Made by a program: the position numbers and the translations under genes. Below the pieces are notes generated by a model. The model saw only the letters and a program-made list of their open reading frames with translations, was not told where the DNA came from and made no database searches. Shown in pieces: positions 32,492 to 42,785 of a stretch of DNA of 64,000 bases (its first letter is position 1; every line of letters begins with the position of its first letter). This DNA is from Porphyra umbilicalis (Eukaryota; Rhodophyta; Bangiophyceae; Bangiales; Bangiaceae): NCBI GenBank assembly GCA_002049455.2, contig KV918801.1:62001-126000 (forward strand), given 5' to 3'.

Positions 32492-32520
32492 TTGCTGATC
32501 CCCCAATTTTGTCCTCATCG
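32492..32520 (+). repeat. Lone 29-bp TIR of the 62900-63328 MITE family
   Basis: This matches the MITE ends at 62900-62928 and 63300-63328 (TTGCTGATCCCCCAATTTTG start) and is preceded by TA at 32490-32491. No matching right end was found downstream, so it is a truncated element. Confidence 0.7.
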
Positions 32521-32930
32521 AACGGGAACGCGACTGCTTGTGTTTTGCACCTAATAGATCTTATGTGAAACATTCTTGAATAGTTAGCGACTTTGCTGCA
32601 GGACTGACAATCGTTTCTATCCTAAATGCGACACGCGTCCTCATCCGGACATGACAATTGCAGCCATTGTACCCCCTGGCGGTACGGCTGGCGTGCCACC
32701 TGCCTCCAAACAGGCAAAATGCCAGACAACCGACGAGCGTGCCGCCTGACAGCCACCCAGGCCACAAAAGGGGGTACTACCATTTTCATGGGGGTGTCGC
32801 CGTCGTCGACACCACCGTCGTCCCCACCAGCACCGTCGCCGTCCCGCACACTGTCGCTGTCGACCCACTACCAGTGTGCTTCCGGTCGCCTCGTCCCGCG
32901 TGACAGAAGCAGCGCGCCTCACCCGGCACC

Positions 32931-33764
32931 ATGGATCCGGATGCCCCCGCTCCCGCGGCGTCTTCCGAGACGTCTTCAACATCTGGTGATGCTACCCCGA
33001 ACGCTGCCAGCCCCGCAGGTGAGTTTTCTTGATCATTCTTCCATCTTGCGACGTGCGTCGTCCCAGCACTGTGTGTGGTACATCCTGGACATCGGTTTCT
33101 TCTCCTATATCCTTTTGGCTGAAGCGATCGTATCTGACCTGAATCATGGGCGCTTTTCTGTGATTTCGTACATGCATGGGACTCTCGACTATGATTTCGT
33201 GCATTTCCAGGCGTGTCGGACTCTGCAGGTCAATCATCCCAGGGCAAGCGGAAGTGCCGAGTGTGCCGGATGCAAGGGCACACCATCACCACGTGCCCGC
33301 TCCACATGAACGCCACCTACTTCTGTGGCTGCGGCCGGCACACATGCACTGTGTGCCCGGTCGCATGCAAGACGTGCAACGTGCCCGGCCACAGCGAGGA
33401 CACGCAAGTCGCCAAGATTCCGAAAGGATCACGCCAGCGAACCGCATTTGTTTGCGGTAAGCACAGCATGAATGACATGCACGCACGCTTGACGGAGATT
33501 ATGCGCAAGCGACCCCTGACGGCGCGTCAACAGAAAGAGAAGCGCAAGAACGGCAAGGCGGCCCTAGCCGCGGCATCTAGCGATAATGGTGGCAGCTTAT
33601 TGGCAGCTCACGTCACGCAGGCTACTATTGTCGACGAGTGGGGCCTCGGAGGCGCGGCAGCTGGGCCGCGGGCGCGACATGCGGACGCGGTAGTGGCGGC
33701 CACGAAGGACGCTGGAGCAACAGCTGGAGGCGCCCGCCTGGCCGGCGCTATCGCGGCGGACTAG
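32931..33764 (+). CDS. Zinc-knuckle protein, two exons
   Basis: Exons 32931-33018 and 33211-33764 give 213 residues from an ATG in a good context (CACCATGG). The 29-residue first exon is Ala/Pro/Ser-rich. The second exon starts with a CCHC zinc knuckle (CRVCRMQGHTITTC, spacing C-2-C-4-H-4-C) followed by a Cys/His-rich run (CGCGRHTCTVCPVACKTC, then GHSED) that could bind further zinc. Then comes a basic segment (RKRPLTARQQKEKRKNGKAA) and a low-complexity tail. CCHC knuckles bind nucleic acid and are common in transposon proteins. The next ORF starts four bases after this stop, and a KDZ-like transposase remnant lies downstream, so it may belong to the same mobile element. Confidence 0.6.
33019..33210 (+). 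other. Predicted spliceosomal intron, 192 bp, phase 1
   Basis: The donor is CCGCAG|GTGAGT, an excellent match to consensus, and the acceptor is GTGCATTTCCAG|GC. The splice keeps the frame across ...NAASPAG and VSDSAGQSS. Confidence 0.75.
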
Positions 33765-33767
33765 AGC

Positions 33768-34307
33768 ATGCACGGCGACCGGGCGGTGACGGCGCCACCG
33801 GTGGCCCTCTCTCGCCCGTCGAGCGCTGGGTCGACGGTGGAGGAGGAGTGCTCGGCCGCGCTTGCGACTTTTGATGGGGCCTTTCGGGCGCTGCAGCAGC
33901 CCAAGTACACTCCCACCAAGCGCAAGTCTATGAAGGACGTCCTGGGCGAGGTCAAGATCAACGCGGCGCGTATGGGCTCCAACGTGGAGATTTACGGCTC
34001 CAGCAACCCCTTTTCGGTACGTACGAGCGCCCAGTTGCGAACCGCGAGTATGAGGTTTGTGAACATATCTGATGTGGAGCTGTCATCTCAGGTGAGACAA
34101 ACGATGAACGCCTTGTTTGACGACCCCCACTATTTTAGCGGGTGCTCACTGACGGCCGAGACGGTGACGACGGATGCTGTAATCGCGATCCTGTCCGAGT
34201 GCGCCGTCAAGGCGGGCCTTTGCGACGTTGCTGCTCTCTCGTCCGTGAAGCAGTTCATCCTGGAACTGCGCCGCGCCAACGACAACCTTAGCGCCTTCTT
34301 CTCTTAG
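33768..34307 (+). CDS. Unknown 179-residue protein beside the zinc-knuckle gene
   Basis: ATG 33768 lies four bases after the stop of the zinc-knuckle ORF. The product has ordinary residue use, a basic segment (KYTPTKRKSMKDVLGEVK) and predicted helices (VRQTMNALFDDPHYFSG, VKQFILELRRANDNLSAFF). The stop TAG is followed by GTACGT, and the sequence before it (TTCTTCTCTTAG) resembles a 3' splice site, so this could instead be one exon of a longer gene. The family is not recognised. It may be a transposon gene together with 32931-33764 and 35108-36173. Confidence 0.5.
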   Translation: MHGDRAVTAPPVALSRPSSAGSTVEEECSAALATFDGAFRALQQPKYTPTKRKSMKDVLGEVKINAARMGSNVEIYGSSNPFSVRTSAQLRTASMRFVNISDVELSSQVRQTMNALFDDPHYFSGCSLTAETVTTDAVIAILSECAVKAGLCDVAALSSVKQFILELRRANDNLSAFFS

Positions 34308-34522
34308 GTACGTGTCGCTCCTTTACCGGCAAGCCACCAAAGGCGTTAGGACAGTGAGGAGCATTGTGACAGCCTCACCATGCCCCAAACACGAGCACGA
34401 CTGCGCCGGTGTCCAGCCAGCACCGCCGGACGCGATGCGCGCTCAATCTTTAACGAAATTCCGACCGGGCATTTGGATCTATCCAATTATCCGTCCTTTT
34501 CTGCGCATTCTCATGGCCTGTG
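34308..34522. other. Short intergenic segment before the satellite
   Basis: I see no gene or repeat in it. The 484-bp satellite unit begins at about 34523. Confidence 0.4.
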
Positions 34523-35107
34523 ACATTTTCTGACCCCACAAGTGAACTCCTTCGGCCCGAAACAGGTCGGGGTTTGGGGAGGCGGCGGCGCCGTCGGATT
34601 GCGTTTAACACGAGAGCACAGTTGCACGCTGTTCAGCGGCGCCCGCCGCGCCCCTGGTTCTGGGGCTGACTGTGTGGAGGAGATTGTGGGGGCCGGTGTG
34701 GCCGGATTGTTGGAGTCGGTGGGACGACCAGGTATGTAGACAGCGCGGGGTGCTGGCTGTTGCGATCGTATTGCCTTGCGTACGTCCTGTGTGAGTGTGC
34801 GCCACTGTGTGCGGACGGGGCAGGTCTAGGGAGGGCCTTGATAGCCTTAGTCCGCACGGTGGGACGGTACAGTTGCACGAGCGCCAATGCCGCTGTACAC
34901 TTCATGCAATATGGACATGTACTGACTCTCTGCGTTTTGCTGTGCCAATGGCCGTTTATTCGCTGCTTCCCGTGTTCTGCGTTTTTTTCGGTGCATGCCC
35001 GTAGTCTGTGACTTTTTCTGACCCGACCAGTGAACTCCCCCGGCCGGAACAGGTCGGGGTTTGGGGAGGCGGCGGCGCCATCGGATTGCGTTCAACACGA
35101 GAGCACA
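34523..35107 (-). repeat. 484-bp satellite, about 1.2 copies, minus orientation
   Basis: The word GTGAC.TTTTCTGACCC recurs at about 34523 and 35007, and CAGGTCGGGGTTTGGGGAGGC follows in both. The unit is the reverse complement of the array at 61787-63715. The array ends at about 35107, directly against coding sequence of the KDZ-like gene, which suggests insertion into that gene. Confidence 0.85.
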
Positions 35108-36173
35108 GGTGCCCACGAGCCGGGTGTCCAACCGGCCGTGTCGCTCGGTCGCGCCAAGGCGCTGGCCGGTTGCAAGACAAACTACGTCGACGATATTGAG
35201 GTGGACGACACGGGCGCCCTGCCGGTGGCGATTGTAGTGTCTGGCACGGGGCTGCGGCGTCTGGCACGGGGCTGCGGCGACTGCCGGCGCCGATGAAGTG
35301 CGCGCGCAAGGCCACGCGGTGCTGCTACTGCGACTCGTCCCGGTCAACGTCGTGCTCCCACGTCCTGCAGACGCGGGCGCTACGGCAGAGCGACGCTGCG
35401 CGGCGGCCGACCCGCGTCCCTGCTCGGGCGGGCGACTCCAAGCCGCGGTACACCTCCGTGTCGCAGCAGCCAATATCCTTCTTCAATTGCAAGCGGAGCA
35501 TCTTCGTGGACGTGGACGTTTTCGATCACGCGCGGCGGAAGCAGCCGTACACCATCCCGGCGCCCACGCACTGCGACAAGTGTGGGGCGGCGAGGGGCGC
35601 CGCCGAGTCCAAGCCGGCGCCCGAGGGCACGATGTTGTCGCACATGGGCTTTGGAACCATGATCCTGGACGGCTACAAGTGCGCCAGCTGCAATGTGCGG
35701 GTGTGCGTGGACGGCCGGGAGGATGGCATCGTGATCCTGTCGCCCGCCACGGCGGCGACAGCGTCCCTGGTCCGCCACTTTTGCCAAGATGTGTCGGTGG
35801 AGGGCGACCCCTTCACCAAGGTTTTCCGCAGTTAGTGGGTCCTAGCCAAGGGGCGGTCGGCGGCGGGGGTGATGCGGTCGGTCTCCGCGTCGCGGAGCCG
35901 CCGAATCGTCTCGCGGCTGATGTCGACCGGGCTGGCGCTGATGGGCAAAAACCCGCCCGACTGGCCTTTCGACTGTGGCCAAACACTGTCGCACATGAGC
36001 AGCGGAACAGGACTATCAAGCTCCTGGCCCGTGTGCTCCGAGCGAGTGGGCAGGGCGATTACACCCGTGTGCTTGCCTACCATATGTTTGTGCACAATGT
36101 CAGAGCGCATGCCCGGTCGGCTGCCGCGGCAGCTTTGCCTGACGTGTATGACTTTGGCCGTTTCTATTTCTAG
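35108..36173 (+). pseudogene. KDZ-like transposase remnant
   Basis: From 35108 one frame reads VDDIEVDDTGALPVAIVVSG, is broken by a 20-bp tandem duplication at 35240-35279 (a +20 shift that moves it into the next frame), and continues as ATRCCYCDSSRSTSCSHV, a Cys/His cluster. Further on come CDKCGAA and DGYKCASCNVRVCVDG with paired cysteines. A second shift near 35833 leads to HEQRNRTIKLLARVL ... YHMFVHN, which resembles the C-terminal Glu-Gln-x-Asn region of KDZ (Kyakuja-Dileera-Zisupton) transposases. The assignment is from memory of that family and tentative. The 5' part is missing or displaced by the satellite. Confidence 0.35.
35240..35279 (+). repeat. Perfect 20-bp tandem duplication causing a frameshift
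   Basis: TCTGGCACGGGGCTGCGGCG occurs twice, at 35240-35259 and 35260-35279. Twenty is not a multiple of three, and the flanking frames are offset by exactly this amount, so the duplication is the lesion. Confidence 0.9.
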
Positions 36174-36320
36174 AGGGAGGCATGTCTCTGTGGGTGTGGG
36201 CATGTGGAGGCTGTTCCCTTCGGCGAGGAGCTGGCTGTCTCGTCCTCGGAGGATGAGGAGGATGTCCCAGTGATAGGCTCCTCCTCCTCCTCGAGTGACG
36301 AAGGGGGCAGCGAATAATTG
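36174..36320 (+). other. Possible acidic serine-rich C-terminal segment
   Basis: One frame reads SSSEDEEDVPVIGSSSSSSD and then stops at TAA near 36316. It may be the tail of the upstream transposase-like gene in another frame or exon. Evidence is weak. Confidence 0.25.
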
Positions 36321-38700
36321 ATCTATCCTCTACCTTCTTACTCTGCCGGACATTGACATTTGCTCATCGGATGCGGTGCCAGGAAAGGACGGAACTCACC
36401 CATGACCATAGCATTTCAATGTGAAATTGACTTCGAAAGAGAAGCGGATTGCGCTGGTCCCGGTCGGTAGGAGCAGCCGCCCGGTCGCCACGCTGCCGCG
36501 CCGTCGCCTGCCGTGGCACCCTTGATGGGTGCCCTGGCGCCCGCGTAGCAGCCGCTGTCCATCGTTTCCCCGGCGAGCACGCTGCGTACGGGGCAGAGCG
36601 GCGAGCCCGCGCCGACGGCGACGACGCGGCCTGCCGCGGCGACAGGGGCGGCACGGGCAGCGGCACGCCGGCGGAGACGGCCGGGCGGGCGCCGGCGGCA
36701 ACGCCCTCGCCGGGCGGCTGCGCAACCTCTACCCCCTCCCCCCACCGCGATCACCTGGAGGGTCGCGCCGCCCCCCGAGCGCCACGCCCGCTCGGGCGGC
36801 GGCTCGACCGTTGGGGGGGGGCACGGCAGCGGCAGCCGCGACGCCGGCTCCCGCGGCCGCGATGGGCCGCCCATCGCCGCCACCCCGACGTTGAGGGCGG
36901 GAGGGAAAACGCGTAGCGTCGGCGCCGGCGGATCGTCCCGCGCGACCCCCCCCATGCACGACGGGGAGAGCGCGGACCGGGTCGCCCACTCGTCGTAGCT
37001 GTCGGTGGGCGCCCCGGAACGCGAGCTCGTCGTGGCGGCGGGCGGCAGCGGCAGCGGGCCGGTGTCGGCGAGGGTGAACAAGGGCGGCCCGCAGGCACTG
37101 GCGCAGGCGTCGTGCGTCGCTGCCGCCACCCGATCGGCGGGCGGCGACGCTGGCGGCGATGCCGACCGACAGCGTGGCGGCCACGCCACCCCCGACTACC
37201 CGCCCCTTGGCGGCGACGGCGAAGCTGACAACGGCGACCCCACGGCGGGGAGCGTCCCGTCGGCGGCGGGCGCCAGAGACAGCGGCGGCAAGGTGGCGGC
37301 CGACGGCTCTTCCCCCCGTTGGAAATGGGGGGGTGCGTCGGCAACTCGGCGGCGGCGTGGAATGCGACGCCTATCGCGCCGGCTGGCGAGCCCGACGAGG
37401 CGGCGGATTCGCCGGGCAAGAGCAGCTCGATGGCGGTTCCCGCCACCGTCCGCCATAGGGGGGGGGAGGGGGGCGTCCGCGGGGTTGGCGCTTCCCCCCG
37501 CAGCCAAGGTCACGGTCTGCGCGGCGGCGGCGTCACCACTGCCGCGTGCCCACCGGCACGGCCCCCGACCGTCCCCCCGTCCGCGGGGCGCGCCGCCGGC
37601 ACGACGGGTGGTGGCGGCTCGAGACGGCAGCGGCGGGGCAGTCCGGAAGGCCCACAGAAAGCAGGAGACGGACGAGGCGGTCGGCGATGCCGACGATGAG
37701 CCGCGCAGCGCCGACGCCGATCGCCGCGTCCGCGCCGGCGGGCGGCCGCCCGCAAGGCATGTCGCACCGGTCGCGCCAACGGAGACAGCTGAGGTGGGAA
37801 GGTGAGCGCGGCGATCGAGGTGGTAGCGCTCGGCCGCAGGGCGAGGGGGGGGCGTAGTGATGCCACCCCCCGCCCCGCCGAACGGCGTTCCGTCGCCCGC
37901 TGCCAGTCCCGCCCGCCCCGGACCGCATGAGCGGCCTAGACCGGCCCGCTGCACCCTTCAAGTGCTTGGCGGCGCGTTCGTCGGAGGGCGGCGGTCAGCA
38001 GAGGCGGGGGAGGCTGATCGGCGGCTAGCCAGCGCCGCCGCCGGCTCCCGGCGTGTCGGTGCTCTTCCCCATTTGCAATGGGGGGCACAGTCCGCGGCCC
38101 TCGGCGAGAAGCGGCACGGCGCGGGGCCGATCTCGCCGAGCGATGATGTATGCCGTCGCCGCCGCCGCAGCCGACGCCGACGTGCTCGTCGAGCCGCGTG
38201 GGCCCTGACGGTGCGCGTTGTTGTCGCCGCTGCCGCCAACGACGCGCCGTCGAGCCGCGTGGGCCCTGACGGTGCACGTCGTTGTCGACGTCGCGCCCTT
38301 CGAGCCGCGTGGGCCCTGACGGTGCGCGTCGTCGTTGCCGCTGCCGACAACGACGTCGGCGGTTCTGCCCACGCGCTTGTTTGGTTACTTCAGTGTATTT
38401 CGAGAGTGCCACCGCGTGGTGCTCCCGGGGAATGTGCCATTCCAGACTGGAGAAGGACTGTCGAGAGATTGGTGCTCCTCAGACTACGGCTCCATCGACC
38501 ATTCCGAGGCAAAGGCAATGGGAAAGCGCTGTGTGCGGCCAAGTCCCTGCGTCCTGGGCTACTTTTCGTCCAATTCGGGATCAATCGGAGCATACAGTGC
38601 TCGGAACGCTGTGCAATTGCAGCACAGAAGGCTCATTGCTGCGACTCCGATGTTAACAGCGACTCGGAAGGCAGAAGAGCGACGCCAGTACTAATGCGTT
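36321..38700. other. GC-rich region without a secure gene
   Basis: Many overlapping Ala/Pro/Arg-rich frames occur on both strands and none stands out. A tandem block at about 38189-38330 repeats CGAGCCGCGTGGGCCCTGAC three times, with spacings of about 63 and 50 bases. Confidence 0.45.
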
Positions 38701-40776
38701 CCACGAAGCCTTTAAATCATGCTTGGATTGAATGCTCGGGTGCGCCTGAGGGCCCTGGGAGAGAGCTCGTATGAATCAGTTGAATCAGACCGGCTGACAG
38801 CATCGCTGACCCCAAGAGCCTGGTCAGTTGTGACCCTTACGCGTTCATCTGGCCCGTGCGATCCGCAGACTGTAATCCCTGATTGCTGGCATTCTTCTTG
38901 CCACAGTATTTGCCCCTGAGCTGTAATCACTCGTGCGGTGACGTGCTGTCGCGACCCTCCAGTAGCGCAATTTCGGGGAGGTGTCGATAAAGTGTTCTCT
39001 TTGCACCCGCGCTTGTCGGACGCCTCCAGCGTCGCCCAATGACGGTGCCGCCGAGCCCGCCCACCACTCTCCCGCCAGCATCTGCGCCCACTGCGGGGCG
39101 CACTATTCCGCACTCTCGTCTCTGGACCTCATGAGGCCGCCAGGCGGGGGATTGGCGCAAGCCTTCACCAGCAACCACGAGGTGGGGGCGGCAGCCGCTC
39201 TATGTGGCCGCGCGCCCACCAACCGGGCGCCCTCGTCGCCTCCGCAGCCCGCGGTGGGGCGCCGTCGGGCCGCCTTCGGAGGTGCCGCAGCTGGCTTCAC
39301 CCCCCCCCCCCCGACGTCGCGGCGCCCGATTGGGTAAGGGGCACGCCCGACCCTGCCTCCCGCCGCCGGTGGTCCTCGGCACCCCCAGCGGGTGAATCCC
39401 CGTCGACGCCGCGCGTGGGCGGTCATGGGGGCGCCCTGTGGCGGCCGCCCCGATGGCCGCCGGCGCCGCGCAGTGCCCGCACCGCCCCGCCCCGCGTGAA
39501 AGCGGCGGCGGGCACAACGCGGCCGCCCCGCCGGCCGACGGAGTGGGGACCCTCGGTCGGGCGCCCCCCAAGCCGCGCCCCGCACCGAAGCTCCGCCGCG
39601 AGTGTGCGCTCGGGCGGTGCGGCGTCCGCGCGCCGCCGCCGACGCCGCGGCCGCGCGGCCGCGGCGCCGACGCCGCCTGGCGGCGCCGTCGCCGCCGGCG
39701 CCGGCGGCGACGGCGGCGCCGCGCGGCGTCGGCGCACGCTCGCCACGGCGCGCGTGCGCGGGTGCGGGGGTGGCGGCGCGCGCGCACGCGCCGCTGCGGC
39801 GGCGCGCCCCCGCCCGTGGTCGGCCGGCGGGGACGGCGGCGGCGCAGCTGACGGTAGGTGGCGACGCGCCGTAGCCGCCGCGGGCGCGGCGGCTGCCGCC
39901 ACCCTCACGGATGCCGCCTCGGGCGGCGGCGGCGCGCGGCGGCGGCAAGCCACCGGGGGGGTCCACCCCCCGCCGCGGCGGCGGCAACGGCGGCGGCGGC
40001 GGCAGCGGCGGTGGCGGCGGCGGTTTCGGCGGCGGCGGCCGTCGCCACCACGGCGGCGGCGGCCGTCGCTTCCGCCGCCACATCGTCGGCGCGCACCGGT
40101 GCCGCCCCCGGGAGCGCTGCCCCGCCTCCCACAGGGACGCACCCGCTTCCGGCGCCGGCGCGGTTCGCCGCCCCCCCCCCCCCCCGCCGCGGCCACCCCC
40201 TCCCTCCCCCCCTCCCCCCGTGCCACTCCGCCCGCCCCCCCCCCCACCCCCCCACCGCCGCGGCCGTCCTCACCGGCGCCACCCGCCGGGCGCTCCCCCC
40301 CTCGGCGGCGACCGCCCTGCTCGCCGCCGCCGCGGCCGCCACGCCCGCGCGGGTTGCGGCGGCGGCGGCGGCCGGCGCCGGCGCCGCCCTGCCCCCGCGT
40401 CGCGCGGCCGCGTTGGCGGCCGCCCCTCACCGCCGCCGCCGTCAGTGGGAAGGTGACGGGGAAGGTGGCGCTCCAGGCGCACGTGCCGCAGCTGACCGCC
40501 GTGCGGTTGCACGCCGACTGGCGGGACTGGGGGGGGTGGGGTGCCCTCTGGCGCGGCGCGGCTCGTCGGCCGCTTTTTGCGCCGCCTTTGCGAGTGAGGG
40601 GAGGGGGTGCGCCGCCGACTTGTGCTGTAGTGCGGCAGGGGGGGGGGTGGGGGCTGCAGGGCTGCAGGGCTGCCGCAGGCAGTGTACGTCTGAGGGGGCG
40701 TGTGTGACCCGCACGCGCGAAGCCTTGCCCGGGCACGCCACCGCCGCCGCCATCGCCACCCCCCCCCCTCCCCCCC
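38701..40776. other. Region with no secure gene, possible exon fragments
   Basis: A plus frame near 38984-39130 reads KCSLCTRAC and then CAHCGAHYSALSSLDLM, which could be two zinc-binding pairs but has no ATG. A plus fragment near 40445-40540 (KVALQAHVPQLTAVRLHADW) follows a plausible acceptor (GCCGCCGTCAG). Otherwise the DNA is low complexity with long C runs (about 39301, 40180-40250). Confidence 0.35.
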
Positions 40777-41905
40777 TCACACAAAGTCTGGGTGCTCCGA
40801 GCCCGGCAACGCCACCCACTTGGCCAGCAGCGCCGGGCTCGCCATGTTGTCCCCACACACGACAATGACCATCACCCCCCCCCCCTCTGCCGGCGGCGGG
40901 GCGGCGTCACCATTCCCCCCGCCCCCCCCCCCCCCCCGGTGGGTGGCCGCCCACGCGAGCCCCCCCGCCACCGCCGCGCCGCACGCCACCTCCACCAACA
41001 CCCGCTGCTCGATGGCGAGGGCGACGCACCCCTCCACCGCCGCCCGGTCCAACACGACGACGGGCGTGAGACCCCCCCGACAGACCCGTCGCGCACGAGG
41101 GCGCGCGCCGCCACGGCGACGCGCACCGCGCTGGGGGAGGACGCGAGGGAGGTGATGGCGGGCAGCGTCTCGTGCGCGGCGCCGCCCGTGGCTGCCATGG
41201 CCGCAAACGACGCGGCGCCTTTCGTCTCGGCGGCGACGTGGGTGGTGCGGCCCCATGCGGCGGCGGTGGTGGCGGCCGCCGCCGCCGTCGCGTCGCCGTC
41301 GTCGCCGCCGTCGCCGCCGCCGCCCGCCGCGGCGGCGCGCGCCAACCCCCGGGCGGTGCCGAGGAGGAGCCCCCCGCCCCCTACCGACACAACGACCGCC
41401 GCCGGTGGCGACAGTCGCGTGCGCGGCCAATCCGCCACCATCTCCTCGACGAGCGTCGACGCGCCGTCCCACAGCCACGCATCGTCAAACTGGGACACGT
41501 AGACGGTGGACCCCCCGCCCGCGACGACCGCCGCCCGCGCCGCCGCGTCGGCATCATCTCACACCGCCCCCGCCGCAGCGACGGTGGCGCCGAGCGCCGA
41601 CAGGCGGCCCCGCATGTAGGCAGGCGTTGTTGTCGGCACGTAGATGGTGGCGGCGACGCCGAGCGCGGCGGCCGCCGCGGCCACGGCGGCGCCGGCGTCG
41701 CCCCCCGAGGAGCACACAAAGTGGGTCGCGCCGTCGGCGGCAGACGCGGACGCGAGGAGGTGCGCGTGGCCCCGAAGCTTGTACGAGCCCGCCGCTTGGG
41801 CCGTCTCCATTTTGAGGTGGACGGGCATGCCCGCCGCGGCGGAGAGAGCGGGCGAGTATACGAGGGGGGTGTGCACGTGGAGGGGGGTGGAGGGGGCACC
41901 GGCGT
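40777..41905 (-). pseudogene. L-serine/threonine dehydratase-like gene, frame broken
   Basis: Three minus-strand segments read through the PLP fold II family in order. TPLHVHTPLVYSPALSAAAG (near 41870) is followed by KMETAQAAGSYKLRG with the PLP lysine codon at 41780-41778. Next come CSSGGDAG and IYVPTTTPAYM, then FDDAWLWDGASTLVEE, the phosphate-binding VVSVGGGGLLLG, LVEVACGAAVAGG and a C-terminal VMVIVVCGDNMASPALL. This matches eukaryotic serine dehydratase (deamination of L-Ser to pyruvate, cytosolic) in order and spacing. The lesions are an in-frame TGA at 41559-41561 and a frame change at the C7 run near 41071-41077. No clear ATG was found upstream; an upstream exon is possible. It could be a real gene with assembly errors or an intron, or a pseudogene. 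Confidence 0.7.
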
Positions 41906-41959
41906 GGGATGGGGGGGGGGGGGGGCCTCTGCCGCCCGTCGACGGCGCCGTCGCCGTCA

Positions 41960-42785
41960 CCCAACACGGCCTGGTCCCGCGGCGGCGTCGCCGCCCCGGG
42001 CGTGGCCGGCTCGCACCGCCGCAGCAAGCGCGCGCGCCGTTGGCGACGCGGCGCGGACCACCTGGTTTTCCATCTGATGGCGGCGGCATTGGCCCTCGTG
42101 GCGGTCGCTGCCACGCGGCGGGAGGGGCGTGCGTACAAGGCGGCCACGCCGCCGCTGCCGCCGCTGCCCGCCGCTGCGGGCGGCATGGATGCCGCCGCCA
42201 CCTGCGCCGTCCCCGCCGTGGCGCCCGCCCCCTGCGCCGCCGACGTGACGGCGCCATCCGCCGCCATCGCCGCCTGCTCCTTTAGCACCGCCGCGTTGCC
42301 CGCGGCGGCGCCTGCCCCCCGCGCCGTCGCGTCGGTCGCGCGCGGCTCCCTGTCGGCTGCCGTATCCGTCGCCACCGCCGCGCCGCCCGCGACGGCGCCC
42401 GCCGCGCGGCCCGTCGCGACCGACACCAAGTCGACGGCGGCGCCCGCCGCGTCGGCAGCTCCGTCCTTGGCCGCCACCACGGTGCCGGCAACGGCGCCCG
42501 CTGCGCGGGCGGCCGCGTGCGTCGCTGCCGCCGCCTTCGCGACAGCAGCGCCGCCGCGGCGGCCGCCTGCTCCTTGACCGCCACCGCCGCCGACAGCGCC
42601 GCGTCCTTGGCCGCCACCGCCACGCCCACCACGGTGCCGGCGGCACGCGCGCCGCCAGAAACGGTCGCAGAGACCGCCGCCTCGGCGCCGACCGCCGCCT
42701 CGTCCGTGGCGCGGCCGGCCGCGGACCGCGCAGGCGCGCCGCCGCCGTCCGCCGCCGCGCAGTCGCCGCCGCCTGCAACCGCCAT
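41960..42785 (-). CDS. Alanine-rich helical repeat protein, LEA-like
   Basis: From ATG 42785 (MAVAGGGDCAAADG) the minus strand encodes roughly 11-residue amphipathic units such as GVAVAAKDAALS, AVAVKEQAAAA, TVVAAKDGAAD and AAVLKEQAAMA. These recall LEA group 3 or similar amphipathic proteins that coat membranes or protect on drying; the assignment is by pattern only. A frame change occurs near 42550 within a GCGGCGGC run. It lies just upstream of, and parallel to, the serine dehydratase-like gene; a fused or multi-exon arrangement cannot be excluded. Similar repeats occur in the transposon genes at 8019 and 11436. Confidence 0.35.

Larger units (their letters stand above)
31251..32930. other. 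Compositionally distinct, less GC-rich stretch
   Basis: Base composition drops sharply here compared with both sides. Short frames exist on both strands (for example 31442-31852 minus, 136 codons) without domains. The region holds an inverted-repeat element at 31991-32329 and a lone MITE end at 32492-32520, so it is probably a cluster of transposon debris. The promoter of the gene starting at 32931 should lie near its right end. Confidence 0.5.

Noticed and set aside
39103-40865. Long ORFs of 320-500 codons on both strands
   Set aside because: They consist of alanine/arginine/proline low complexity driven by GCC/GGC runs. No motif favours any one frame.
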